Part shown: piece by piece, positions 5,940 to 12,412 of the stretch
Position numbering within the stretch: the first letter of the stretch is position 1
How the letters are laid out: every line of letters begins with the position of its first letter
Assembly (NCBI GenBank): GCA_964450435.1
Contig: CAYVCX010000062.1
Coordinates: forward strand, 1 to 16,582
Length of the DNA: 16,582 bases
Reading direction: 5' to 3'
From: SKLM01 sp964450435
GTDB lineage: Bacteria; Chloroflexota; Anaerolineae; B4-G1
Notes under the pieces: generated by a model
What the model was told of the DNA's origin: nothing
Database searches by the model: none
What the model saw: only the letters and a program-made list of their open reading frames with translations
Position numbers and translations under genes: made by a program

Positions 5940-6851
5940 TCATTGCTCTCCGTTAGCCTTTCCCCCGATCGGTTGTCGTCCTTCCCGGCCGGAGACCCTC
6001 TTCCCCTTGCGTCCCAGCAGGCTGGCGAGCGCTATCGTCAGCCCGCCGCTCGTCAGCAACACGTTCATCACTTGGTCGATCCGCCAATCCATAATCATCG
6101 CCACCTGGTCCCCTCGCCAGAACCCGAGCCCGAACGACCCCAGGCTCTGGAATGCCAACCATAGAGCGAAGACGACGCCTTGCTTTCGTACCTTGCGCCC
6201 GGCGATCAGGACTCCCCCCAACAGCAGCGCACTCCAGCCAGCGCTCAGCAGTTGTACTGCCACCCGGGGTTCGCGGATGCCGTAGATATCGGGCAGGTCC
6301 CGGCTCATTGCCCACACCAGACGTTGCCCGGGATAGGTTTCAATCCCCCACGCGCACCCGACTTCCTGGCACGCCAGCCAGCCGAACGTGGCGACCGCCG
6401 CAGCCCCCGGTGTCAGCACGTCTAGCACCTGGGCGACGGCCACCCTCCGCCGCCGGGCCGCCGCCGCAGCGCCGATCACCCCGCCGATAACCACTCCATG
6501 CCAGGCAAACCCCCCGTCCCACAGGCGCATTGCCTCTGCGAAGTGGCTCGCGTAGTAGGCCCAGTTCATCGCTACATACCACGCTCGGCCCAGCAATATG
6601 CCCGCTGCCCAGGCCGCCAGCGCTGCGTCCACTATCGGCAGCCCTGGAATTCGCCGTCGCCGGATCTCCAGAGCCACGAGCACACCACCCGTCAGCAGCC
6701 CGGTGTAGACCAGCGTTGCGTAGCTGCGTAGGACGATAGGCCCGACTTGTATCAGTATGGGGTCCAGTTTCCCGCTCCCGCTTGCCTTCCAGCCATCGGC
6801 GCACAGTCTTGTGGAACGGAAAGCCGCCTCCTGCCAGAGGCGGCTTTGCAT
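5940..6851 (-). CDS. Lgt-like (prolipoprotein diacylglyceryl transferase family) membrane protein, divergent active site
   Basis: A 303-residue multi-pass membrane protein with the Lgt layout: DPILIQVGPIVLRSYATL (30-47), WDGGFAWHGVVIGG (111-124), the segment FGWLACQEVGCAWG (156-169) where family members have GRxGNFxN or GRIGCFLNGCCYG, and FQSLGSFGLGFWRGD (234-248) where they have RFxxEFxRxD. H118 (E. coli H103) and Y44 (Y26) are present. The two essential arginines of E. coli Lgt (R143, R239) align with W158 and S239, and E243 with G243. The normal reaction, transfer of diacylglycerol to the lipobox cysteine, is therefore doubtful. ATG 6851 has a good AAGGAG 8 nt upstream, but a hairpin follows at once; a CTG at 6767 fits the homologous start position. 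It follows rplL on the same strand. Confidence 0.8.
   Translation of the reverse strand: MQSRLWQEAAFRSTRLCADGWKASGSGKLDPILIQVGPIVLRSYATLVYTGLLTGGVLVALEIRRRRIPGLPIVDAALAAWAAGILLGRAWYVAMNWAYYASHFAEAMRLWDGGFAWHGVVIGGVIGAAAAARRRRVAVAQVLDVLTPGAAAVATFGWLACQEVGCAWGIETYPGQRLVWAMSRDLPDIYGIREPRVAVQLLSAGWSALLLGGVLIAGRKVRKQGVVFALWLAFQSLGSFGLGFWRGDQVAMIMDWRIDQVMNVLLTSGGLTIALASLLGRKGKRVSGREGRQPIGGKANGEQ
6820..6847 (-). terminator. hairpin after rplL, candidate terminator
   Basis: AAAGCCGCCTC (6820-6830) and GAGGCGGCTTT (6837-6847) form an 11-bp perfect stem with a 6-nt loop. On the minus strand it lies 58 nt beyond the rplL stop and ends in TTTCCGTT, a weak T tract. It therefore looks like a modest bidirectional terminator. 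It also covers codons 2-11 of the lgt-like gene if the ATG at 6851 is used. A second, smaller hairpin (CGAGGG/CCCTCG) is at 6879-6894, between it and rplL. Confidence 0.5.
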
Positions 6852-6905
6852 GCTGCGCGCTCCTTCCGAGGGCCGATTCGAGGGGGCGCCCTCGTCTGGC
6901 CCTGG

Positions 6906-7286
6906 CTACTCCAGTTCGACGACCGCGCCCGCTTCTTCGAGCTGTGACTTGGCGTCTTCTGCCGCGTCCTTCCCGACCGCCTCTAGCACTGGTCCAGGCG
7001 CACCATCCACGACCTCCTTGGCCTCTCGAAGGCCCAGGGAGGTGAGCTGGCGCACGGCCTTGATGACCTGAATCTTCTTCGGACCAATCTCTTTCAGCAC
7101 CACGTCGAACTCGGTCTTCTCTTCCTCTGCCTCTGCTTCAGCAGGGCCAGCGCCGGGCATAGGGCCCATGGCGACTGGCGCGGCTGCGCTCACGCCCAGT
7201 TTCTCCTCCAACATCTCCACCAGTTGAGATGCCTCCAGTAGAGAAAGCTCGCTGATTTGCTCTGCGATCTGTTCTAGATCTGCCAT
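6906..7286 (-). CDS. rplL: 50S ribosomal protein L7/L12
   Basis: Stalk protein of the large ribosomal subunit that recruits and activates translation GTPases; binds L10 as dimers. The 126 residues divide into an N-terminal dimerisation domain (1-32, ISELSLLEASQLVEMLEEK), an Ala/Gly/Pro/Glu hinge (33-57) and the C-terminal factor-binding domain (58-126) with EFDVVLKEIGPKKIQVIKAV and GLREAKEVVDGAP. Length is typical. The ATG is preceded by AAGGAG. It follows rplJ by 73 bp, and is followed not by rpoB but by a hairpin and the lgt-like gene. Confidence 0.98.
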   Translation of the reverse strand: MADLEQIAEQISELSLLEASQLVEMLEEKLGVSAAAPVAMGPMPGAGPAEAEAEEEKTEFDVVLKEIGPKKIQVIKAVRQLTSLGLREAKEVVDGAPGPVLEAVGKDAAEDAKSQLEEAGAVVELE

Positions 7287-7359
7287 TTCCCAATCTCCTT
7301 CTTGCTTGTTATACCGTGGTCCATTCCGATTTGTGCACTGAATCCTCTTGTGAACAACG

Positions 7360-7932
7360 TCAGGCGGGTTCGGCGGCAGCTTCCATCTCGGCTCCTGCGC
7401 CTGCCTCCTCCAACTTGTCTACGTACGCTTGCAGGACGTTGAGCACCTGGCGGATTCCGCCCGCGAGCGCACCCGCCACTTGCCGGCCTGGCCCATGGAT
7501 CGTCCCCAGCACCTGCGCCAGCAATACCTCGCGCGACGGGAGCTCCGCAATGCGCTCGACCTGTGCTGCGGAGAGAAGGGATTCCGTTGTCCACCCGCCC
7601 TTGAGGGCCAGCTTTTCCGTCTCCTCTCTTGCTTCCACCAACGCTTTCGCAACCGGTGGAATGTCGCCGCTGCAGAAGCTCACCGCTGTCGGCCCGGTCA
7701 ACCATTCATCCGGGAGCGACATGTCGTGCTCCTCAAGCGCCAGAGCCAGCAGCCGGTTCTTGATCACCTGGAACTCCCCGGCCATGGGCCGCACGGCCCT
7801 TCGGATCTTCTGCATCTCCTCGACGCCCAAACCCCGGTAGTCAACCAGAATCAGCCCCAGGCTTTTTTCCAGCTGTTCCGCATACTGCGCTACGCGTTCC
7901 ACCTTTTCCTCTCGTGATAGCGCCAAGCTCAC
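7360..7932 (-). CDS. rplJ: 50S ribosomal protein L10
   Basis: Base of the ribosomal stalk, binds 23S rRNA and carries L7/L12 dimers. The 190 residues show the usual N-terminal RNA-binding domain (LSREEKVERVAQYAEQLEKS, then LILVDYRGLGVEEMQKIRR, EFQVIKNRLLALAL) and a C-terminal helical L12-binding tail ending in an acidic Ala/Glu-rich stretch. The start is a GTG 3 nt beyond GGAGG; an in-frame TTG six bases further on (7926) is also well placed. A recognisable L10 leader precedes it, so autogenous control by L10 or the L10-L12 complex is likely. Confidence 0.97.
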   Translation of the reverse strand: MSLALSREEKVERVAQYAEQLEKSLGLILVDYRGLGVEEMQKIRRAVRPMAGEFQVIKNRLLALALEEHDMSLPDEWLTGPTAVSFCSGDIPPVAKALVEAREETEKLALKGGWTTESLLSAAQVERIAELPSREVLLAQVLGTIHGPGRQVAGALAGGIRQVLNVLQAYVDKLEEAGAGAEMEAAAEPA

Positions 7933-7956
7933 TCACCTCCTTCTTCGTCTGACATG

Positions 7957-8000
7957 AAAAAACCCCTGGCCGTGCCGACGTACAGACGCACTTCCAGGGA
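7957..8000 (-). terminator. intrinsic terminator/attenuator within the L10 leader
   Basis: On the minus strand CCCTGG (7999-7994) pairs with CCAGGG (7969-7964), with additional GTGC/GCAC pairing inside, followed directly by six T residues (7962-7957). It ends about 25 nt before the rplJ start. Its placement immediately after the L10-binding part makes it the expression platform of an attenuator rather than a simple end of the rplK-rplA transcript. Confidence 0.75.
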
Positions 8001-8070
8001 TGGACTCGTCACGTACCTCGGCAGGCCCCAATTAAGCGCTTCCGTGCGCACCTGCTGTCTCTGGCTATGC
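7957..8070 (-). promoter_or_regulatory. ribosomal protein L10 leader (autoregulatory mRNA element)
   Basis: The minus strand between rplA and rplJ contains the conserved landmarks of the L10 leader RNA: AGAGACAGCAGGTGCGC (about 8062-8046), GCGCTTAATT (8040-8031), CCTGCCGAGGTACGTG (8026-8011), then a terminator hairpin and T run. CAGCAGG and CCTGCCG can pair to form the L10-binding kink-turn-like region. By analogy with the known element, bound L10 would favour premature termination before rplJ-rplL. The identification rests on sequence recall of the family consensus. Confidence 0.82.
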
Positions 8071-8090
8071 TGTTGTGAACGGCCGAGACG

Positions 8091-8810
8091 CTAGAGCACC
8101 GCCTCCATCGCCAGGGCCTCTGTCGGATCCACCTTGATTCCGGGTCCCATCGAAGACGTCACCACGATCTTCCGGATGTATCGGCCGCTTGCTCCGGGCG
8201 GCCGAGCCTTGGCGACGGCGTCTACCATCGTCGCGAAGTTATCGAGCAGCTTATCGGTCGGAAAGCTTACCTTGCCAATCGGCACGTGCAGGTTCGCATG
8301 CTTATCGACCCGGAATTCCACGCGTCCTGCTTTGATCTCCTGAACCATCTCGTCCAGGTCTTCGGCTTCCACCAGCGTGCCAGCCTTCGGGTTGGGCATG
8401 AGCCCGCGAGGTCCCAGATACCGGCCCAGACGTCCGACCTTGCCCATCATCTGCGGCACCGCTAGCGCGGCGTCGAAGTCCATCCAGCCGCCCTCGATCT
8501 TCTCGAACCACTCGTCACTGTCCGCCACGTAGTCGGCGCCGGCCCTCTCAGCAGCTCTTGCAGCTTCGCCGGCGGCGAAGACCAGTACTGTCACTTCCTT
8601 GCCCAGGCCATGGGGCAGGCTGACCGTGTCCCGTACCTGTTGGTCAGCGTGACGAGGATCGATCCCCAGCCGAAGATGAATCTCCACCGTCTCGTCGAAA
8701 CTGGCGTAGCTGGCCTCCTTGACCAGGTTCAATGCTTCTCGCGGCGAGTAGAACCTCTCCCGATCTACCTTCTTCAACGCCTCTTGATACTTCTTGCCGT
8801 GTTTGCTCAT
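8091..8810 (-). CDS. rplA: 50S ribosomal protein L1
   Basis: Large-subunit protein at the E-site stalk, binds 23S rRNA and often its own operon mRNA. The 239 residues begin MSKHGKKYQEAL and include YSPREALNLVKE, the hallmark LGRYLGPRGLMPNPKAGTL and VEFRVDKHANLHVPIGKVSF, and the terminal VTSSMGPGIKVDP. The ATG at 8810 is preceded by AAGGAGGAGCG, a strong ribosome-binding site; a longer frame runs to 8849, but this start fits the family. It follows rplK by 55 bp. Confidence 0.98.
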   Translation of the reverse strand: MSKHGKKYQEALKKVDRERFYSPREALNLVKEASYASFDETVEIHLRLGIDPRHADQQVRDTVSLPHGLGKEVTVLVFAAGEAARAAERAGADYVADSDEWFEKIEGGWMDFDAALAVPQMMGKVGRLGRYLGPRGLMPNPKAGTLVEAEDLDEMVQEIKAGRVEFRVDKHANLHVPIGKVSFPTDKLLDNFATMVDAVAKARPPGASGRYIRKIVVTSSMGPGIKVDPTEALAMEAVL

Positions 8811-8865
8811 CGCTCCTCCTTGTGGTCGTAACGGGCAGCGCCCTCCCACAATTGTCCGATATCCC

Positions 8866-9288
8866 TTATCCCTCTACCTCAATGCCCATGCTCCGGGCTG
8901 TACCCTCAATCTGGCGCATCGCGCCCCCGATATCGATAGCGTTCAAGTCCTTCATCTTTGTCTTTGCGATGTCCCGAAGCTGCTCCCGAGTGATCGTTCC
9001 CACCTTCTCTCGGTTGGGTTCCGAAGACCCCTTATCAACGCTGGCTGCTTTGCGCAGCAGGTCGGCTGTCGGGGGGGACTTGAGTATGAAGTCGAACGAC
9101 CCATCCTGGTAGATCGTGATCTCAGCCGGGATGATGTTTCCTGCCTGACCGGCCGTCCGCGCATTGTATGCTTTGCAGAACTGCATCAGGTTGATCCCAT
9201 GCTGAGCCAGCGCCGGCCCCACGGGAGGGGCAGGGTTGGCCTTGCCCGCCTCGATCTGCAGCTTCACCACCGCTTTCACTTTCTTCAT
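8866..9288 (-). CDS. rplK: 50S ribosomal protein L11
   Basis: Protein of the GTPase-associated centre, binds 23S rRNA helices 43-44 and is needed for the stringent response. At 140 residues it has the normal length: N-terminal KAVVKLQIEAGKANPAPPVG (5-24), PALAQHGINLMQFCKAYNA and C-terminal RNA-binding TREQLRDIAKTKMKDLNA. GAGGTGATACG precedes the ATG. It follows nusG by 116 bp; that gap holds a small hairpin (9377-9401) right after the nusG stop, without a T tract. Confidence 0.98.
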   Translation of the reverse strand: MKKVKAVVKLQIEAGKANPAPPVGPALAQHGINLMQFCKAYNARTAGQAGNIIPAEITIYQDGSFDFILKSPPTADLLRKAASVDKGSSEPNREKVGTITREQLRDIAKTKMKDLNAIDIGGAMRQIEGTARSMGIEVEG

Positions 9289-9404
9289 CGTATCACCTCA
9301 AATCACTACGCGTCACATCATTCTGCGCTGCCCTGAGAACCACACCTTCGTGGGTGGCAGCCTCACCCCACGGCACGGCGGTTGGGACACCCCTGACCGC
9401 CTCC

Positions 9405-10184
9405 TCAGATCTTCTCAACTTGAAGGAAATCAAGCTCCACTGGTGTCTCGCGGCCAAAGAAAGAGACCATCACGTTGACGGTAGCCCTGTCCATGTCGAT
9501 CTCGTCTACCATGCCGATGAACCCGTCAAACGGTCCATCGACGATGCGCACCTTCTCCCCTGGTTCGAACGTGACCTTGATCGTCGGTGCCTCGGCCTCC
9601 ATGCGCTCCATGATGCTGCTCACTTCCGACGGGCGCAGAGGCGTCGGTTTGTCGCCCATGCCCACAAAGCCTATGATACCTGGAGTGTCGCGTACCACGT
9701 ACCACGAGTCGTCATCCAATATCATCTGTACCAGCAAATAGCCCGGAAAGATGCGACGCTCTACCGTCCGGCGTTCCCCTTGCCGCAACTCCATCTCGTC
9801 CTCGGTCGGGACCACAACCTGGAATACCTTATCCTCCATTCCGAGCGATCTGATTCGACGTTCTAGCTTGTCCTTGACCTTCTGCTCGCGGCCTGAGTAA
9901 CAGTGGACCACGTACCACTCCCGATCGTCTTCAGGCTCCGTGAGTTCGGCTTCGTCAAGGGCTTCAGCTTCGGCCTCCTCCGCCACCTCGGCTACATGCT
10001 CCGCTGGCGACACATCGACATCCTCTGCCGACAGCTCATCGAGGCCCCCCTCTTTGTCCGTTGCGCCAGGCGGTGCCTCCTCTGTCTTGCTGTCTTCTTC
10101 GCCTTCAGCAGCCGGTGTTTCGGGCGTCTTCGTCTCTGTTTCCATTATCGACTCTCGATCCGGGTCACTCTCCTGCGTGGACAT
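9405..10184 (-). CDS. nusG: transcription termination/antitermination factor NusG, with acidic N-terminal extension
   Basis: Universal RNA polymerase elongation factor; its NGN domain binds the polymerase clamp and its KOW domain contacts Rho or ribosomal protein S10. From the ATG at 10184 (GAGGG upstream) it has 259 residues. Residues 1-88 are low-complexity and strongly acidic (Glu, Asp, Ala, Pro, Thr). The NGN domain follows (REWYVVHCYSGREQKVKDKL, then RIFPGYLLVQM and VRDTPGIIGFVG), and the KOW domain lies in the last 55 residues (KVRIVDGPFDGFIG). E. coli NusG is 181 residues, so the extension is the main difference. Upstream sequence in the same frame overlaps secE and does not look coding. 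It is 20 bp downstream of secE. Confidence 0.96.
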   Translation of the reverse strand: MSTQESDPDRESIMETETKTPETPAAEGEEDSKTEEAPPGATDKEGGLDELSAEDVDVSPAEHVAEVAEEAEAEALDEAELTEPEDDREWYVVHCYSGREQKVKDKLERRIRSLGMEDKVFQVVVPTEDEMELRQGERRTVERRIFPGYLLVQMILDDDSWYVVRDTPGIIGFVGMGDKPTPLRPSEVSSIMERMEAEAPTIKVTFEPGEKVRIVDGPFDGFIGMVDEIDMDRATVNVMVSFFGRETPVELDFLQVEKI

Positions 10185-10204
10185 ATCCCTCACCCGTCTA
10201 ACCA

Positions 10205-10519
10205 CTAGGCCGTCTGCCGGCTGATGATCACCGCCGCGACGATACTCGCAACCGTGACGAAGATCGCGATCCCGATCGCCACGGGATCGCCGACAATCAA
10301 CCCCCGTAGCTGCATGGCGAACAGATAGTCCAGCAGACCCATGAACGCTGCCATTGATACTGTGACGGCCAAGACGACCTTTGTGAGGCTCTCCGCCTCT
10401 TCGCGTGTCGGCCAATGGACTTTCTGCAGCTCGGCCCGGGTATCCCGCAGATACTTCACCAGCGCGCTATCCCGCAGTTGTGTCCAAAATGATCGCTTCT
10501 TCGCCCGTGATCTCGCCAC
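10205..10519 (-). CDS. secE: preprotein translocase subunit SecE
   Basis: Essential subunit clamping SecY in the Sec translocon. At 104 residues it shows the conserved amphipathic helix YLRDTRAELQKVHWPTREEA (23-42) followed by the core membrane helix (about 46-67, KVVLAVTVSMAAFMGLLDYL). Most single-helix bacterial SecE proteins end soon after that; here a second hydrophobic segment (about 79-99) follows a short polar link. The start is GTG after GGGAG. The tRNA-Trp-secE-nusG order is classic. Confidence 0.95.
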   Translation of the reverse strand: MARSRAKKRSFWTQLRDSALVKYLRDTRAELQKVHWPTREEAESLTKVVLAVTVSMAAFMGLLDYLFAMQLRGLIVGDPVAIGIAIFVTVASIVAAVIISRQTA

Positions 10520-10549
10520 TGTGACGGCTCCCTGTACGATGTATCTTTA

Positions 10550-10569
10550 CCTGTAGACGCTTCTACAGG
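10550..10569 (-). repeat. 8-bp hairpin in the secE leader
   Basis: CCTGTAGA (10550-10557) pairs perfectly with TCTACAGG (10562-10569) around a 4-nt loop. It lies about 30 nt upstream of the secE start. CCTGTA recurs at 10531-10536. Possibly an RNA processing or translational control element; no direct evidence for which. Confidence 0.5.
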
Positions 10570-10582
10570 AATCTGACATTCT

Positions 10583-10612
10583 AAGACACCGCCACACCAT
10601 CGGCGGTGTCTT
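10583..10612 (-). terminator. 11-bp perfect hairpin between tRNA-Trp and secE
   Basis: AAGACACCGCC (10583-10593) pairs with GGCGGTGTCTT (10602-10612) with an 8-nt loop. It begins 15 nt beyond the 3' end of tRNA-Trp. The stem ends in CTT followed by AGAATG on the minus strand, so the T tract is weak. It could act as a partial terminator or as an RNase processing site separating the tRNA/rpmG part from the secE-nusG-ribosomal protein mRNA. Confidence 0.45.
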
Positions 10613-10626
10613 CACGTTCTCCCAGG

Positions 10627-10700
10627 CAGGCCAGGCAGGAATCGAACCCGCAACCTTCGGTTTTGGAGACCGCTGCTCTGCCTAGTTGAGCTACTGGCCT
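10627..10700 (-). tRNA. tRNA-Trp (anticodon CCA)
   Basis: Minus strand: acceptor AGGCCAG pairs fully with CTGGCCT, discriminator G; TA; D arm GCTCAACTAGGCAGAGC; anticodon loop CTCCAAA with anticodon CCA; T arm GCGGG-TTCGATT-CCTGC. The anticodon stem has a G-A mismatch at its outermost pair. No CCA is encoded. It lies between rpmG (7 bp before it) and secE. Confidence 0.96.
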
Positions 10701-10707
10701 GCGACTC

Positions 10708-10872
10708 TTACCGTGTCTCCCGGTGCAGCGTGTGCTTACCGCATCGGGGACAGAACTTCCTCAATTCCAGCCGATTAGGATCATTGTGACGATTCTTCTC
10801 GGTTGTGTAATTTCGTTCCTTGCACTCCGTGCACGCCAGAGTAACCTCTCGTCGAATCGGTTTCCTAGCCAT
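10708..10872 (-). CDS. rpmG: 50S ribosomal protein L33
   Basis: A 54-residue protein starting MARKPIRREVTLACTECKER, with NYTTEKNRHNDPNRLELRKF and ending KHTLHRETR. It carries two CxxC pairs, C14/C17 and C41/C44, so it is the zinc-binding (C+) form of L33. Start is the ATG at 10872, stop TAA at 10710-10708. It lies between tRNA-Thr(GGT) and tRNA-Trp, a common place for rpmG next to secE-nusG, so tRNA processing on both sides would release its mRNA. Confidence 0.96.
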   Translation of the reverse strand: MARKPIRREVTLACTECKERNYTTEKNRHNDPNRLELRKFCPRCGKHTLHRETR

Positions 10873-10921
10873 TACCTTGCCCTAACTGGATTATCATTCC
10901 TGTGCTCTCACAATCAACCAG

Positions 10922-10994
10922 AGCCCACGATGGGAATCGAACCCATGGCCTCACCCTTACCAAGGGTGTGCTCTACCGGCTGAGCTACGTGGGC
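10922..10994 (-). tRNA. tRNA-Thr (anticodon GGT)
   Basis: Minus strand: acceptor GCCCACG pairs with CGTGGGC; TA; D arm GCTCAGCCGGTAGAGC; anticodon stem-loop CACCC-TTGGTAA-GGGTG giving anticodon GGT (ACC/ACT codons); T arm with GGTTCGATTC. It is the first gene of the rpmG-tRNA-Trp-secE-nusG transcription unit and complements the TGT isoacceptor at 101-173. Confidence 0.96.
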
Positions 10995-11035
10995 CAGCAC
11001 CGATTCGACAGTGCCTGCTCTTTCATCCCACTCTA

Positions 11036-11063
11036 ATTCTACATGATTTCACCATACTGTCAA
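11036..11063 (-). promoter_or_regulatory. sigma70-type promoter of the tRNA-Thr-rpmG-tRNA-Trp-secE-nusG unit
   Basis: Minus strand: consensus -35 TTGACA (11063-11058), 16-bp spacer, -10 TAGAAT (11041-11036, one mismatch). Transcription should begin near 11029, about 35 nt before tRNA-Thr. No equally good promoter is visible further down the unit, so it probably drives all genes to rplL, subject to the L10 attenuator. The rest of the interval, 11064-11335, shows no gene or clear element. Confidence 0.78.
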
Positions 11064-11335
11064 ATCGAGATACACGAGCAGGCCACTCGGCAACTCCAAC
11101 GGCCGGCACCGGCGCACATCCGCTTGCCACCTTGCTGACAGATGCGCTCTCCCCGATCCCACCCTACGGCAGCTTGGGAAGTCACGCCCGCCGGAGTGCT
11201 TATGCCGAGAAGGCCGGTCTGGATCCAATCTGCTGCTGGAGAGATGGTCGGTCATCGGTTGCTGCGCAGCGCAAGGCTGCCTGTGAGGCTTCTACTGTAC
11301 GTCTCGCCTTGCGCGTCGTTGTCCGATGAAGTAGA

Positions 11336-12394
11336 ATGGCAGCGTTCGTAAAGTTGATGCAGAGCTTGGCCGGTCGACAAAGAAGAGACCCGATGCTGAA
11401 ACGCCTTGAGGCCCTGTACGAGGCCGTCGGAGACGCCGCGAGCCTGTTGATCCTCACTCATAACGATCCCGATCCCGATGCTATCGCCAGCGCCGCGGCC
11501 TTGCAGTGGCTACTTCAGGAGAAGCTGGGCGTTGAAGGCCACATCTGCTACAGAGGCATCGTCGGACGTGCCGAGAACAAGGCTCTGGTCCGCTATCTGG
11601 GCTATCCGCTGAGACTGCTGACCGAGACAGAATGCTCTCCATCGCTACCCGTGGCCCTCGTCGATACACAGCCTGGGGCTGGCAACAATGCGCTATCGCC
11701 AACCGCGCGCGTTGCCATTGTCTTCGATCATCATCCCCTCCGCACCGAGACGTCGGCGGCCACGTTCGCCGATGTTCGACCCAACGTCGGTGCCACGTCC
11801 ACCATCTTGACCGAGTATTGCCAGGCCCCCGATGTCGAACTCCCTTCGTCGATTGCCACGGCGCTGTTCTACGGCATCAAGACCGACACCATGGGCCTCG
11901 GGCGCGGGGCCAGTCAGTCCGATGTGTCGGCCTACTTCTATCTCCAGTCCCGGCTGGATGTTCGGGCACTGGTCAGTATCGAGCGTGCTCAGGTTCCCCC
12001 GGAGTACTTCCAGAGCTTGGTTTCGGGCTTGCAGGCCGCCCGTCTGTACGCCCACACCCTCGTCACCCACATCGGCGAGATGCAGCGTCCCGACCTGACT
12101 GCAGAGATGGCCGATCTGCTGCTGCGTCTCAGAGGCGTGGAGTGGGTGATGTGCACGGGCGTATACGAGGATGAGATGATGGTTTCCGTGCGGACGAACC
12201 GTCGGCGTGGCGCCGGCGGGCTTATCCAGTCGATCGTCGGCGACCTTGGTTCGGCAGGGGGACACGGATCAATGGCCGCTGGGCAGATTCCTCTGGACGG
12301 CCAGAATCCGGATATCTTGTCCCACCGTTTGAAGGAGCGCGCTCTGAAACACTTGGGGGTTGATTCCGAGGTCTTGGGGGAGAAGCTGATCTGA
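11336..12394 (+). CDS. DHH-DHHA1 family phosphoesterase (NrnA-like)
   Basis: Manganese-dependent phosphodiesterase of the type that degrades 2-5-mer oligoribonucleotides, pAp or pApA. The 352 residues show motif I THNDPDPDAIAS (41-52), motif II D110 (VALVD), the DHH triad FDHH (130-133), motif IV YGIKTDT (179-185), and the DHHA1 substrate-binding GGHGSMAAG (308-316). All expected metal ligands are present. ATG 11336 lacks a good ribosome-binding site; the ATG at 11393 (MLKRLEAL) also fits because homologues tend to begin just before the first motif. The gene converges on atpG with only 18 bp between stop codons. Substrate (nanoRNA, pAp, pApA) cannot be told from sequence. Confidence 0.9.
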   Translation: MAAFVKLMQSLAGRQRRDPMLKRLEALYEAVGDAASLLILTHNDPDPDAIASAAALQWLLQEKLGVEGHICYRGIVGRAENKALVRYLGYPLRLLTETECSPSLPVALVDTQPGAGNNALSPTARVAIVFDHHPLRTETSAATFADVRPNVGATSTILTEYCQAPDVELPSSIATALFYGIKTDTMGLGRGASQSDVSAYFYLQSRLDVRALVSIERAQVPPEYFQSLVSGLQAARLYAHTLVTHIGEMQRPDLTAEMADLLLRLRGVEWVMCTGVYEDEMMVSVRTNRRRGAGGLIQSIVGDLGSAGGHGSMAAGQIPLDGQNPDILSHRLKERALKHLGVDSEVLGEKLI

Positions 12395-12412
12395 TCCTGG
12401 GAAAGGGGTCCT

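Noticed and set aside
9377..9401. Hairpin GGCGGT/ACCGCC right after the nusG stop as a terminator
   Set aside because: The stem is short and no T run follows on the minus strand; rplK needs read-through here. It may be incidental.
11332..11337. TAGAAT overlapping the DHH gene start as its -10 box
   Set aside because: The sequence 17 bp upstream (TTGCGC) matches the -35 consensus at only three positions, and the box would overlap the ATG at 11336; not enough to call, although it would fit the alternative start at 11393.
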